This document shows, in pieces, positions 48,207-57,253 of a stretch of 64,000 nt of DNA (positions are counted from its first letter, which is position 1; the number at the start of each line of letters is the position of its first letter). The notes beneath the pieces are model-generated. The model searched no databases and had not been told where the DNA came from. It saw nothing but the letters and a program-made list of their open reading frames with translations. The stretch is taken from NCBI GenBank assembly GCA_023423065.1, contig JAFAGC010000070.1, positions 1 to 64,000 on the forward strand, in the 5' to 3' direction. The position numbers and the translations under genes were made by a program. Source of the DNA: Pseudomonadota bacterium. Its GTDB lineage: Bacteria; Pseudomonadota; Gammaproteobacteria; Steroidobacterales; Steroidobacteraceae.

Positions 48207-50692
48207 AGGTGTGCTCCCAGGTAGCTGCACACGCGCAGCAGGTCGGCGAACACACCCGCCGCCGTGACTTCCGGACCCGCGCCCGGGCCCTGCACGATGA
48301 GCGGGTTCGTGTTGTAACGCGCCGTGGCGTAACGCACGACGTTGTCCGTCAGCGCGATGTTCGCGAACGCGTGCGTGCGATCGAGCTCGCGTACGCCCAC
48401 CGACGCCTTGCCGTCGGCGGTCAGGCGGCCCATGTACCGCAGCACCTTGCCGCGCGCCGCCGCCGCGTCGAAACGCTTCTTCATCTCGTCGTCGTACTTC
48501 GGCAGACCGTTCATGAAATCGTCGATCGAGCCCTTCTCGAGCCCCGGCGGAATGAGGCTCTCGACTTCGACGTCTTTCATCTCGAGCTTCAGGCCCATCT
48601 CGCGGCCGAGGATGATGACCTTGCGCACGAAGTCGGTGCCCGAGAGGTCGTCGCGCGGATCCGGCTCGGTGTAACCCTTCGCCTTCGCATCCTTGACGAT
48701 CTGCGAGAACGGCGTCTTGCCGTCGTACACGTTGAACAGATAGGCCAGCGTGCCGGAGAAGATGCCCTCGACACTCGAGATCTTGTCGCCGGTCTCGCGC
48801 AGGTCGCGCAGCGTCGAGATCACGGGCAGGCCCGCGCCCACCGTGGCTTCGTATAGATAGGACGAGCTGCCGAGACGGCGCGCCTCCTTCAGCGACTCGT
48901 AGTACGCGAGCGGCCCGCTGTTCGCCTTCTTGTTCGGCGTCACCACGTGGATACCGGCCTCGAGCCACTCCGCGTAATGCTTCGCCACACCCTCGTCCGC
49001 CGTGCAGTCGAGGATGACGGTGTGCGGCAGGTGATCGACGTGCAGATGCTCGGTGAACTTCGCGATGTCGGCCGGCGTCTTGCTCGCCTCGAGCGCGGCT
49101 TTCCAGCCACTCACGGCGATGCCCTGCTCCGACAGCAGCATCTTCCTGCTGGTCATGATGCCGCGCAGGCGCAGGTCGAGCTTGAAGTCGCGCAGCAGTC
49201 GCTCGCGCTCCGCCTCGATCTGCTCGAGCAACACGCGGCCCACCGCGCCCGGGCCGATGAGGCCGATCGAAATCGTGTGCGGCGATAGATAGAAGCCGGA
49301 GTGCACGGCGCGCAGCGCGCGCGTCGCGTCCTTGCCGTCGACGACCACCGAGATGTTGCGCTCGGAGGCGCCCTGCGCGATCGCGTGCACGTTGACGCTC
49401 GCGGAACCGAGCGCGTTGAACACCTGGCCGGAAACGCCCGGCAGGCCGGCCATGCCGTCGCCGACCACGGCGAGGATGGCGAGGTCCTTGTCGACCTGGA
49501 TGCTCTGGATCTGCCCTTCCTTGATCTCGCGGTCGAATGCGGCCGAAACGACGCGCGCGGCGCGTTCCGCCTCCACGCCCGGAATCGCGCAGCAGATCGA
49601 ATGCTCCGAACTACCCTGCGAGATCAGGATGACGGAGATGCCCTCCTCGCGCAGCGCGCCGAACAGTCGATGCGCGGTGCCGGGCACGCCGATCATGCCG
49701 GCGCCCTCGACGTTCACCATCGCGATGTTCTCGATCGAGGTGATGCCCTTCACGGGCAGCCGGGAATTCGGTTTCGCGCAGATCAGCGAGCCCTGCTTCT
49801 GCGGGGCGAACGTGTTGCGGATCCAGATCGGGATGCCGCGGCCCACGGCCGGCGCCATCGTCTGCGGATGGATGACCTTCGCGCCGAAGTACGCGAGCTC
49901 CATCGCTTCGTTGTACGACAGCGCGTCGATGACCTTCGCGTCGGGCACGCGGCGCGGGTCCGCGGACAACACGCCGTCGACGTCGGTCCAGATGTGGATC
50001 TCGCTCGCGTCGAGCAGCGAGCCGAAGATCGAGCCCGAGAAGTCCGAGCCGTTGCGACCCAGCGTCGTCTGCACGCCGTTGGGCTTGGAGGCGATGAAGC
50101 CGGTGATGATCAGCGTGCCCTGGAAGTCCGGGCCCACGAGCGCCTTCAACTTGGCGCGCGACTCGTCCCAGAGCACGGCGGGACCCAGCGGACCCCACTC
50201 GACCACCACGGCCTGGCGCGCATCGACCCAGCGGACATCGCCCGGACGTTTCGCGCGCGCCGCGAAGAACTCGCGGAACAGCTTGGTCGACCAGATCTCG
50301 CCGTAACCGGCGATGAGGTCGCGCACGTTGTTGGCCGCCGAACGCGTCAGCTTGACGGTGTGCAGGATGCCTTCGATGTCGTGACGATCGCGATCGAACG
50401 CCGCCATGTAGAGCTGGAGCGCTTCGGGCTCGAGCAGCGCCTCGGCGATGGTGTTGTGGCGCGCGCGCAGGGCGTCGAGCTCGCCGCGATACGCGTCGTC
50501 CTGGGCCTCGGCCCGGGCGACGAGGTTGAGCAATGCATCGGTGACGCCGCGACAGGCGGAAAGCACCACACCCAGGCGACCCGCGGGAAGTGAATCGAGG
50601 ATGTGGGCGACGCGCTTGAAGCATTCGGCGTCCGCGACCGAAGAACCGCCGAATTTGTGTACGACCCAGGCGGCAGGGTCAGGAGCTGGCAT
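48203..50692 (-). CDS. thrA: Bifunctional aspartate kinase / homoserine dehydrogenase I
   Basis: 829 residues, the fused ThrA length (E. coli 820). The N-terminal aspartokinase has WVVHKFGGSSVADAE, GRNGSDFSGSIFGSLLDASEIHIWTDVDG and GAKVIHP. Tandem ACT domains are near 320-470 (VNVEGAGMIGVPGTAHRLFGAL; VVGDGMAGLPGVSGQVFNAL). The C-terminal homoserine dehydrogenase has GLIGPGAVGRVLLEQI, VTPNKKAN and GIFSGTLAYLFNVYD. The start MPAPDPAAW was chosen to match the short N-terminal extension before KFGGSSV; the frame is open upstream through the leader. Confidence 0.96.
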   Translation of the reverse strand: MPAPDPAAWVVHKFGGSSVADAECFKRVAHILDSLPAGRLGVVLSACRGVTDALLNLVARAEAQDDAYRGELDALRARHNTIAEALLEPEALQLYMAAFDRDRHDIEGILHTVKLTRSAANNVRDLIAGYGEIWSTKLFREFFAARAKRPGDVRWVDARQAVVVEWGPLGPAVLWDESRAKLKALVGPDFQGTLIITGFIASKPNGVQTTLGRNGSDFSGSIFGSLLDASEIHIWTDVDGVLSADPRRVPDAKVIDALSYNEAMELAYFGAKVIHPQTMAPAVGRGIPIWIRNTFAPQKQGSLICAKPNSRLPVKGITSIENIAMVNVEGAGMIGVPGTAHRLFGALREEGISVILISQGSSEHSICCAIPGVEAERAARVVSAAFDREIKEGQIQSIQVDKDLAILAVVGDGMAGLPGVSGQVFNALGSASVNVHAIAQGASERNISVVVDGKDATRALRAVHSGFYLSPHTISIGLIGPGAVGRVLLEQIEAERERLLRDFKLDLRLRGIMTSRKMLLSEQGIAVSGWKAALEASKTPADIAKFTEHLHVDHLPHTVILDCTADEGVAKHYAEWLEAGIHVVTPNKKANSGPLAYYESLKEARRLGSSSYLYEATVGAGLPVISTLRDLRETGDKISSVEGIFSGTLAYLFNVYDGKTPFSQIVKDAKAKGYTEPDPRDDLSGTDFVRKVIILGREMGLKLEMKDVEVESLIPPGLEKGSIDDFMNGLPKYDDEMKKRFDAAAARGKVLRYMGRLTADGKASVGVRELDRTHAFANIALTDNVVRYATARYNTNPLIVQGPGAGPEVTAAGVFADLLRVCSYLGAHL

Positions 50693-50710
50693 GAAGGATT
50701 GGGACCTGGA

Positions 50711-50775
50711 GGGTGCAAAAAAGCCCGGCAAATCTACTAGTTGCACCCCTACGGGTGCAAGCACGGGGCGCCGGG
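50711..50775 (-). promoter_or_regulatory. Possible thr operon attenuator (alternative RNA stems)
   Basis: In the leftward transcript, CCCGGC (complement of 50770-50775) can pair with GCCGGG (50724-50729), followed by six T (50717-50722), making a terminator stem. A nested stem pairs TTGCACCC (50753-50760) with GGGTGCAA (50741-50748). The same GGGTGCAA can instead pair with TTGCACCC (50711-50718), engulfing the terminator's 3' arm. No Thr/Ile-rich leader peptide is seen, so the switch signal is unknown. Confidence 0.4.
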
Positions 50776-50797
50776 ATTGCATATATTTGCGACACAG

Positions 50798-51868
50798 ATG
50801 AGTCTCCACCGGCTTCTGCCCTTGTACGAGCGAGCACGCCTCGCGAACGAGCCCCTCGTGCTCGCCACCGTCATCCGGACCGGTGGCTCGACCTATGCCA
50901 AACCCGGCGCCCAGATGCTGATCGCGGCCCATGGCGAATACGCGGGTCTGCTGTCCGGCGGATGCCTCGAGGGCGACCTGCGGGAGCATGCCCGGGAGGT
51001 CGCGAAAACGGGCGCCGCGCGGATCGTGAGCTACGACCTGCGCAGCAGCACGGACCAGCTCTTCGGGTTGGGCGCGGGCTGTGAGGGCGCCATGGACGTG
51101 CTCCTGACGCGAGCCGGCCCCGAGGATGGATGGCAGCCGCTGCCGTATCTCGCGGGCGCGTGGCAGCGCGCGGAGACCTCGCGGCTGGCGTTCGTGATCC
51201 GCACCGGTGAATCGAACATCGCGCTCGGGACGATTTTTCCGGCCGAGGGCGATGTGCCCGAATCGGTGCGCGGCGATGCTGCCCTGCGCGAGCTGTTCGA
51301 CGAGGCCGTGTGCGTGAGCGGCACGGCGATCGCGCGTGCGCCGCGGCTCGACGTCGAGATCTTCGTCGCCACCTTCGCGCCGCCGCCGCGCCTGCTGATG
51401 TTGGGCGGCGGTCCCGATGCGCGGCCCGTGGCCGAGCTCGCCGATTTCCTCGGCTGGCGCGTCACCGTGGTCGATCATCGCGCGGCCTATCTCGTGCCCG
51501 CGCGTTTTCCGGCGTCGGTGCGGCTGGTGGAGTCGCGCACCACCGAGCTCGCGACGGCGGTGAAGCTGGCCGACTACGCGGCGGCCATCGTGATGAGCCA
51601 CCACCTGGAATCGGATCAGAACTACCTGCGCGCGCTCGCGCACAGCGCCGTGCCCTACGTCGGCCTGCTCGGCCCCGCCGCGCGCCGCGAGAAATTGCTG
51701 CAGGACCTCGGCGCCGATGCCGGGCCCTTGCGCGAACGCCTGCGCGCCCCCGTCGGCCTCGACATCGGCGGCCGCGCCCCCGAGTCCATCGCGTTGTCGA
51801 TCGTCGGCGAGGTCCACGCCTTCCTCAACGGCCGCGCCGGCCGCCCCTTCACCGAGACCGCCCGATGA
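50798..51868 (+). CDS. xdhC: XdhC/CoxI family molybdenum-enzyme maturation protein
   Basis: 356 residues. XdhC proteins insert sulfurated molybdenum cofactor into xanthine dehydrogenase-type enzymes. Evidence: VLATVIRTGGSTYAKPGAQML, LLSGGCLEGDLREHA, the second Rossmann-like domain RLLMLGGGPDARPVAELADFLGWRVTVVDHR, and YVGLLGPAARREKLL ... GLDIGGRAPESIALSIVGEV. MSLHRLL was chosen as start. No xanthine dehydrogenase structural genes are in the window; mocA lies 4.5 kb away. Divergent from thrA. Confidence 0.9.
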   Translation: MSLHRLLPLYERARLANEPLVLATVIRTGGSTYAKPGAQMLIAAHGEYAGLLSGGCLEGDLREHAREVAKTGAARIVSYDLRSSTDQLFGLGAGCEGAMDVLLTRAGPEDGWQPLPYLAGAWQRAETSRLAFVIRTGESNIALGTIFPAEGDVPESVRGDAALRELFDEAVCVSGTAIARAPRLDVEIFVATFAPPPRLLMLGGGPDARPVAELADFLGWRVTVVDHRAAYLVPARFPASVRLVESRTTELATAVKLADYAAAIVMSHHLESDQNYLRALAHSAVPYVGLLGPAARREKLLQDLGADAGPLRERLRAPVGLDIGGRAPESIALSIVGEVHAFLNGRAGRPFTETAR

Positions 51869-51901
51869 CCGTCGGTGCCCGGCCCCAGAGATCTGGAATT
51901 G

Positions 51902-51932
51902 CCGGGTTCCGGTGCCTGGCACCGCTACCCGG
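51902..51932. repeat. GTGCCTGGCACC REP-like element upstream of TSUP gene
   Basis: Core GGTGCCTGGCACC (51911-51923) flanked by a 6-bp inverted repeat CCGGGT/ACCCGG (51902-51907 and 51927-51932), followed by GGTAAAAGT as in the 31346-31430 element. It ends 10 nt before the GTG start of the next gene, where it would occlude the ribosome-binding region. Confidence 0.8.
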
Positions 51933-51941
51933 TAAAAGTCG

Positions 51942-52754
51942 GTGAGCGAGGAACTCCTGGGGCTGATGCTTGCGCTGGCGGTGTCCGGCGTGATCGCCGG
52001 GTTCGTCGCGGGGTTGCTGGGCGTCGGCGGCGGCATCGTCACGGTGCCGGTGCTCGAGTACGCGCTGCGGTTCGCGGACGTGCCGGCTGACTACCGCATG
52101 CACGTCGCGGTCGCGACGTCGCTCGCGGCCATCATCCCGACCTCGATCAGCTCGGCGCGCACGCACCATGCGCACGGCGCCGTCGATCGGGAACTCGCGC
52201 GGAGCTGGGGCGCGCCCATCGTGATCGGCGCGATCCTCGGCAGCTTCTTCGCATCACACGCACCGCTGTTCGTGCTGGCCGGCGTATTCGGCACCGTCGC
52301 ATTGCTGATCGCCGCGAAGATGCTGCTGCCGCTCGACGACCTGCGCTTCGCGCAGAACGTGCCGCGGCGCGCGGGCGGCGGCGCGCTCGCCACGCTCATC
52401 GGCATCGTCTCGGCCATGATGGGAATCGGCGGCGGCACGCTCACGGTGCCCACGCTGAATCTGTGCGGCTACCCGATCCACCGCGCGGTGGGCACGGCCG
52501 CGTTCTTCGGCATCTTCATCAGCATCCCGGGAACGGTGGCCTATCTACTGGCGCGCCCGCCGGCCGAACTACCCTGGGCCACGGTCGGCTTCGTGAGCCT
52601 GATCGGCCTCGCCATCATCGCGCCCGGATCGATGCTGACCGCGAAACTCGGCGCGCGGGTCGCGCACCGGCTCAGCCGACGAAGGCTCTCGCAGGCGTTC
52701 GGGTTCTTCCTGCTGATCGTCGGCGCGCGGATGCTCTACCGCGCGTTCGCCTGA
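51942..52754 (+). CDS. TSUP (TauE/SafE) family sulfite/organosulfonate exporter
   Basis: 270 residues, about eight helices. GLLGVGGGIVTVPVL and its repeat in the second half, IVSAMMGIGGGTLTVPTLNL, are the TSUP hallmarks of an internal duplication. The substrate is unknown. GTG start at 51942. Its 3' end overlaps the convergent M48 protease gene by 19 nt. Confidence 0.85.
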   Translation: MSEELLGLMLALAVSGVIAGFVAGLLGVGGGIVTVPVLEYALRFADVPADYRMHVAVATSLAAIIPTSISSARTHHAHGAVDRELARSWGAPIVIGAILGSFFASHAPLFVLAGVFGTVALLIAAKMLLPLDDLRFAQNVPRRAGGGALATLIGIVSAMMGIGGGTLTVPTLNLCGYPIHRAVGTAAFFGIFISIPGTVAYLLARPPAELPWATVGFVSLIGLAIIAPGSMLTAKLGARVAHRLSRRRLSQAFGFFLLIVGARMLYRAFA

Positions 52755-54892
52755 GACGTCCGCGCGACGTCGCTGTCTTCGTAGACGACGTCCGGCGGCA
52801 GTACCGGCACCGGGCAGTCGACCAGCAGGCAGGTCGCGCGCAGCAGGTCCACCTGGGGCACGGTCAGGGCGCCACCCACCGAGATCACGCGCACCATGCC
52901 TTCCGCGAAGGCGCGTTTGCCGGTGGGATGAATCTGCGCGACGCCCGCGATCGCGGCGTCGAGCTGCGCCGGCGCGGCCAATGCTTCCGGATACGACGCC
53001 CACTTCGGCGGCGGCAGCAATCCCATGAGGCCCGCGCGATACGCATTCTGACCCTGGTTGCCGGCCGGGAAGCGGCACCTCGCGAGCGCGGCATACAAGG
53101 CGCACACCGCTTCCGCGCGCTCCGGCAGCGGGACCGGCGGCTGTGTGTCCTCCGCTTTCTGCGGAGCCTTTTCCGGAGTCTTGACGAGCTTCTTCTCGAG
53201 CAGTCGCGTCACGGCGTGACGCAGCATGTCGCCCGTCGCCACGGTTGGCGCGAAGGCGCGCGCGACCGCGCGCAGCCGCTTGCGCTGCGCCGGATCCATG
53301 TTCTCGAGCAGCGGCAGCAGGTCGATGAGAAACGGCAGTTTCGACGCCGGCGCGAGTTGCGCGATGCGCGCGATCTGCGCCTGGGTCTCTTTCATCAGTT
53401 CGATGCCGAGCACGGGCGCGAGCTTCGTGAGCTGCATGCGCCACTTCGCCGGCTCCGACGCGAGCATGGTCGCGACGAACGCGCCCTGCACGGCTTCGGG
53501 CGAGCCTTCGATCTGTCCGAGGTAGGAAACGATCGCGTGCTGCTGTTCCTCGCTCAGGCGATCGCGCAGCACGTCCGGAGGCAACACGCGGCCCGCGAAC
53601 TTGCGCACGCCGCTGGTCATCGTGTCGGCCAGGGAAAGACCGCCCAGTCGAATGCTGCTGGCACTCGCGGGCATCGACGCCGGCGCGGGCGCGGTCGCCC
53701 CCGCATCCGCTTCCGCGGGTTTCGCGGCCGCGGCCGGCTCGGCGGCGGCAGCCGCCAGCACCACGCCCGCGATCACGGGACTCGTCATGCCCAGCGCGCC
53801 CTTTTCCAACGGAGCTTGCGGCGGCGGTGGCGGCTCACCGGCCGCGGCGGCCTCCTCGGCCAGTTGTTTGGCGACCAGACGGCGGCGTTCCTCGCTCACC
53901 AGCGATTTGAAACGGCTTGGCGTCACGCGCGAGTCGAGCGCGCGCACGCGCTCCTCGAGCGTCGGGTGAGTCGCGAAGAAGCTGCCGAACTTGGATGCCC
54001 ACGAAGGCTCGCTGCTCGCGATGAACATGTGCGCCACGCCGGCGGCGGCCGCGTGTTCGAGACGGGTGCCCGCGTGATTCGCGGCCATCGCGACGAACGC
54101 GCTCTGCAGCGCGCCGGGATTGCGCGTGAACTGCACGGCCGAGGCATCCGCGAGATGTTCGCGGCGCCGCGAGATCGCGGCCTGCAGCATGCGGCCCGCG
54201 ACCATGCCGACGCTGCCCGCGGCCCAGATGCCGAGCGCGATCATCTTGAGGCGCGCCGCGTCCTTGCCGCGGCTGCGGCCGCGCAGCATGCGCAGCGCGA
54301 TGTCGGTGATGACCCAGAGACCGAAGACCCACGCGGCGAGCCGCATGTTGAGTTTCATGTCGCCGTTGAGGATGTGGCTGAACTCGTGGCCGACGACTGC
54401 TTGCAGCTGCTCGCGATCGAATGCGTCGAGCGCGCCCTGCGTGACGGCCACCGCCGCCTCGTCGGGCGAATGCCCGGCCGCGAACGCGTTGATGGCTTCT
54501 TCGTCGGGCAGTACGAAAACCTGCGGTTTCCTGATGCGCGCCGCGATCGCCATTTCCTCGACCACGTTGACCAGGCGCTGGCGCTTGAGATCGCCGTCGT
54601 TCGCGGTCACGGGGACGCCGCCGAGCGCGCGCGCCACCGCCGCCCCACCGGCGCGCAGCTGCGAGAACTTGTAGAGCGACGAACACAGGATGATCGCGCC
54701 GACCACGCCCGAGATCCCGAACACGATTCCCGGGTTCTCCACGAGCTCGCTCGGCGGCACGCCGAACCCGACGATCACGATGAGATTGATGACCAGAATG
54801 ACGAGCAGCATGGCGGCAATGAATCCGCCCACCAGGATCCGGGTGTATTTGCGCTGCGTATCCTGTCGCTGGAAGAACTGAGTACCGCTCAC
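52736..54892 (-). CDS. M48 family metalloprotease with long C-terminal extension
   Basis: 718 residues from GTG 54892, over twice the length of HtpX. Two N-terminal helices (ILVGGFIAAMLLVILVINLIVIVGF; IVFGISGVVGAIILCSSL), the zinc motif AVVGHEFSHILNGDMKLN with the glutamate ligand segment RRREHLADASAVQFTRN, and HPTLEERVRAL. After about residue 350 the chain continues with an Ala/Pro linker and some 330 residues of helical sequence (LSEEQQHAIVSYLGQIEGSPEAVQGAFVATML) with no motif I know. It lies on the inner membrane and probably acts in envelope protein quality control. Confidence 0.88.
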   Translation of the reverse strand: MSGTQFFQRQDTQRKYTRILVGGFIAAMLLVILVINLIVIVGFGVPPSELVENPGIVFGISGVVGAIILCSSLYKFSQLRAGGAAVARALGGVPVTANDGDLKRQRLVNVVEEMAIAARIRKPQVFVLPDEEAINAFAAGHSPDEAAVAVTQGALDAFDREQLQAVVGHEFSHILNGDMKLNMRLAAWVFGLWVITDIALRMLRGRSRGKDAARLKMIALGIWAAGSVGMVAGRMLQAAISRRREHLADASAVQFTRNPGALQSAFVAMAANHAGTRLEHAAAAGVAHMFIASSEPSWASKFGSFFATHPTLEERVRALDSRVTPSRFKSLVSEERRRLVAKQLAEEAAAAGEPPPPPQAPLEKGALGMTSPVIAGVVLAAAAAEPAAAAKPAEADAGATAPAPASMPASASSIRLGGLSLADTMTSGVRKFAGRVLPPDVLRDRLSEEQQHAIVSYLGQIEGSPEAVQGAFVATMLASEPAKWRMQLTKLAPVLGIELMKETQAQIARIAQLAPASKLPFLIDLLPLLENMDPAQRKRLRAVARAFAPTVATGDMLRHAVTRLLEKKLVKTPEKAPQKAEDTQPPVPLPERAEAVCALYAALARCRFPAGNQGQNAYRAGLMGLLPPPKWASYPEALAAPAQLDAAIAGVAQIHPTGKRAFAEGMVRVISVGGALTVPQVDLLRATCLLVDCPVPVLPPDVVYEDSDVARTSQANAR

Positions 54893-55076
54893 CGTCTCGC
54901 TAACCCTTTGAAAAGGCGTGGACTGAACAGAACGCAAACTACCCTCAAACGGCCTGGCCGGGCGTGCGCTGGCGCACGCGGGGCGGCAAAAAAGTCGCTC
55001 CAGATGAGACCCGTTTAACGTTCGCAGGGGCCCCTGGGCGGGGCGGGCGAAGGCAACCGGGTTAATATCCCGTCCC

Positions 55077-55301
55077 ATGAATCTCGAGCCGCAAAAGTCC
55101 GATTCCGGAATCCGTACCCTGGGCGGCACGGCGCGCCTGTTCGTCGGCCTCGCAATTCTCGTGCTCGCGGCGATGGCAATCCTGACAGTGCTCGAAGTCA
55201 TCCCGCGCGAGGCATTCAGCGAGGTGGCGGCCAAGGCCGCGATCATCGTCGGCATCTGCGCCGTCGCGTCGGTCGCGATCGGGTTCCTGACCCGACGTTA
55301 G
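55077..55301 (+). CDS. Small membrane protein
   Basis: 74 residues, two predicted helices (LFVGLAILVLAAMAILTVLEVI and AAIIVGICAVASVAIGFL) with a charged start (NLEPQKSDSG) and an RR end. No family recognised. It lies 5 nt upstream of mocA and may be co-transcribed. The region between it and the M48 gene (54893-55076) is divergent promoter space. Confidence 0.65.
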   Translation: MNLEPQKSDSGIRTLGGTARLFVGLAILVLAAMAILTVLEVIPREAFSEVAAKAAIIVGICAVASVAIGFLTRR

Positions 55302-55306
55302 GTCCG

Positions 55307-55948
55307 ATGACCGAATCCCCGTCAGCGGACCCCAGCCACGTCCACGTGGTGGTGCTCGCGGCGGGCGCCTCGACGCGTTTCGGTTCGACCAAGCAGCTCG
55401 TGCGCGTCAACGGGCGGCCGCTCATGCATACCGTGGTGAGCCGCGCGGTCGAGCTGGCGGGCCACAGCGTCACCGTCGTTCTGGGCGCTCACGCGGGCGA
55501 GCTCGCGCCGCTGCTCAAGCACACGCCGGCCTCCGTGACCGTCAACCGCAACTGGGCCGAAGGCATCGCAAGCTCGATTCGCGAAGGCGTCGCCCACGCT
55601 CCCTCGACCTCCGATGCCATCCTGTTCCTGCTCGCCGACCAGGCCGCCGTGACCACCGAGGATCTGCGCCGGCTCGTCGGCGCCTGGAAACGCAATCCGA
55701 ATTCCATCGCCGTGGCGCAGTACGCCGGCAACATCGGCGTTCCGGCCATCTTCCCGCGCTGGTGTTATCGCGAACTCAACGAGCTGCGCGGCGACCGCGG
55801 CGCCCAGCCGCTGCTGCAGCGGCATCTCGATCGCCTCGTGCGTCTGCCGATGCCGAGCGCGGAGTTCGACATCGACCGGCCGGAGGACCTGCTGGCGCTC
55901 GAGGCCAACACGCCCATCAAGAGGCGCTCGCTGTCGGTCGATTCCTGA
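55307..55948 (+). CDS. mocA: Molybdenum cofactor cytidylyltransferase-like protein (MocA type)
   Basis: 213 residues. NTP-transferase fold: VVLAAGASTRFGSTKQLVRVNGRPLMHTVV is the MocA/MobA loop, then FLLADQAAVTTEDLRRLV and GVPAIFPRWCYRELNELRGDRGAQPLL. It would add CMP to molybdopterin for xanthine dehydrogenase-family enzymes, which fits the nearby xdhC. The C-terminal EFDIDRPEDL is family-typical. Confidence 0.88.
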   Translation: MTESPSADPSHVHVVVLAAGASTRFGSTKQLVRVNGRPLMHTVVSRAVELAGHSVTVVLGAHAGELAPLLKHTPASVTVNRNWAEGIASSIREGVAHAPSTSDAILFLLADQAAVTTEDLRRLVGAWKRNPNSIAVAQYAGNIGVPAIFPRWCYRELNELRGDRGAQPLLQRHLDRLVRLPMPSAEFDIDRPEDLLALEANTPIKRRSLSVDS

Positions 55949-55972
55949 TACATCCTCCCGCGCGCCTACTAA

Positions 55973-56728
55973 CTACCCTCCCATCGCGAGCGCGAGCATC
56001 CGCGCCATCGGGTAGGCCAGTACCACCACGCTGCAGGGTGCCAGGCACAGCAGCAGCGCGGCCCACAACTTGAGCGGCGCGGCGCGCGCCACGTATTCGG
56101 CCCTGGCGAAGCGTTGCGCCGCGCACTGCCGCGCCTTGTCGCGCAGCACCGGCGCGAAGTCGACACCGAGCTTGTGCGCGGCACGCAGCGCCTGCAGCAG
56201 CGAACGCATCGGCGCGAGCCCCACACGCTGGTCGAGCGCGCGCAGGATCTCGAGCGGCTCGGCCTCCACGCCCTGCTCCGCGATGGTCCGCTGCCAGGCC
56301 CGCCGCAGCGCCCCCTCGGGCGCACGCTCCGCGCACGCGACGAACGCCGTCGACAAACTACTTCCCCCTTCGAGCGCCAACGCCAGCAGGTCCAGGTGCA
56401 GCGGCAGGTCGTCGAGCATCTCCCGCTCCACCCGCCGCCGGGCGGACGCGAGGAACTGCGGGGCAGCCGCGTACCCAATGGCAGCGGCCGACGATGCCGC
56501 CAACAATCCAATCGTCCCAAGGGAAATCGTCGCAGCCATCACCGGCGCCGCAACGAGCGCGCCGCCAGAAGCACGCGTCAGGGTCCAGTGATCCGGCGCG
56601 TCGAGCCGCGCGAGTTCGCCGAAACGCAGCGCGTCGCGAAGCTCGACGAAGCCGCGAAACCCGAACACGGAGAGCGCGACGATTGCGCCGCCCGCCACGA
56701 GCAACACGAACGCGGGTATGCCTTCCAT
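55973..56728 (-). CDS. Type II secretion F-domain protein, TadC-like
   Basis: 251 residues. N-terminal helix (IPAFVLLVAGGAIVALSVF), second hydrophobic region (VAAPVMAATISLGTIGLLAASSAAAIGYAAAP), then the T2SF domain (MLDDLPLHLDLLALALEGGSSLSTAFVACAER ... GVDFAPVLRDKARQCAAQRFARAE) and a C-terminal helix. It is a membrane platform protein of Tad/Flp pilus or related secretion systems. Together with its upstream neighbour it lacks the TadA ATPase, pilin and secretin here. Confidence 0.85.
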   Translation of the reverse strand: MEGIPAFVLLVAGGAIVALSVFGFRGFVELRDALRFGELARLDAPDHWTLTRASGGALVAAPVMAATISLGTIGLLAASSAAAIGYAAAPQFLASARRRVEREMLDDLPLHLDLLALALEGGSSLSTAFVACAERAPEGALRRAWQRTIAEQGVEAEPLEILRALDQRVGLAPMRSLLQALRAAHKLGVDFAPVLRDKARQCAAQRFARAEYVARAAPLKLWAALLLCLAPCSVVVLAYPMARMLALAMGG

Positions 56729-56731
56729 GGC

Positions 56732-57253
56732 TCATACCACGGCGCGCGTGATGCGCCAGAGCAGGAAACAGCCGAGCGACTCGACCAGCAGCACGAACAG
56801 CAGGGCTGCGTCCGGCAACCGCAGGTCGAACGCGAGCAACGTGGCCCAAAGCAGGATGGGAAGCGCGGCCGCGACCGCGGCACGCTCGAGACCGGAGCGA
56901 GTGCGCGCCAGCATCTTGCGTTCGAACGCGACGCGCCGGCGCAAGCGCAGCCCGAGACGTTGCGCCGCATCCGCGAGCATCGCCGGGCCCAGTCGGTTCA
57001 GCTCGAGCGCGAACAGGAACGCACGCGATTCCGGCACACGATCGGAGAGCCGCGCGATGCGCTCCGCCAGCTCGGGATCGGGCTTTTCGACGGAGTGACG
57101 CCGCAACTGGTGCGCGAAGGCCTGCAGGGCCAACGCGAGTTCGCTGTCCTCGCGGCTCTGCGCGCGACGCCGCCAGGCGTCCAGCGCCGGCAGCGCCACG
57201 AGCAACGCGGCCACGAGCATCACGGCCGGCACGCCGACGCCGTCGATCACCAT
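56732..57253 (-). CDS. TadB-like F-domain protein, short
   Basis: 173 residues, roughly half to two-thirds of a usual TadB. N-terminal helix (GVPAVMLVAALLVALPALDAW), a partial helical domain resembling T2SF (DSELALALQAFAHQLRRHSVEKPDPELAERIARLS ... GLRLRRRVAFERKMLARTR), and a C-terminal helical pair (AAVAAALPILLWATLLAFDLRLPDAALLFVLLVESLGCF). The usual LP-x-L-x-L F-domain box is not evident, so it is divergent or reduced. It ends 3 nt before the TadC-like start and overlaps the small upstream gene. Confidence 0.7.
   Translation of the reverse strand: MVIDGVGVPAVMLVAALLVALPALDAWRRRAQSREDSELALALQAFAHQLRRHSVEKPDPELAERIARLSDRVPESRAFLFALELNRLGPAMLADAAQRLGLRLRRRVAFERKMLARTRSGLERAAVAAALPILLWATLLAFDLRLPDAALLFVLLVESLGCFLLWRITRAVV

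Noticed and set aside
48203..50692. Possibility that the fused kinase/dehydrogenase is a metL rather than thrA
   Set aside because: Adjacency and overlap with thrB and thrC support thrA.
50693..50797. Threonine/isoleucine-rich leader peptide
   Set aside because: The only short frame (MQSRRPVLAPVG...) is in frame with thrA and contains no Thr or Ile run.
50693..52042. Upstream extension of the thrA frame
   Set aside because: Runs antisense to xdhC and through the leader hairpins; family N-termini begin about ten residues before KFGGSSV.
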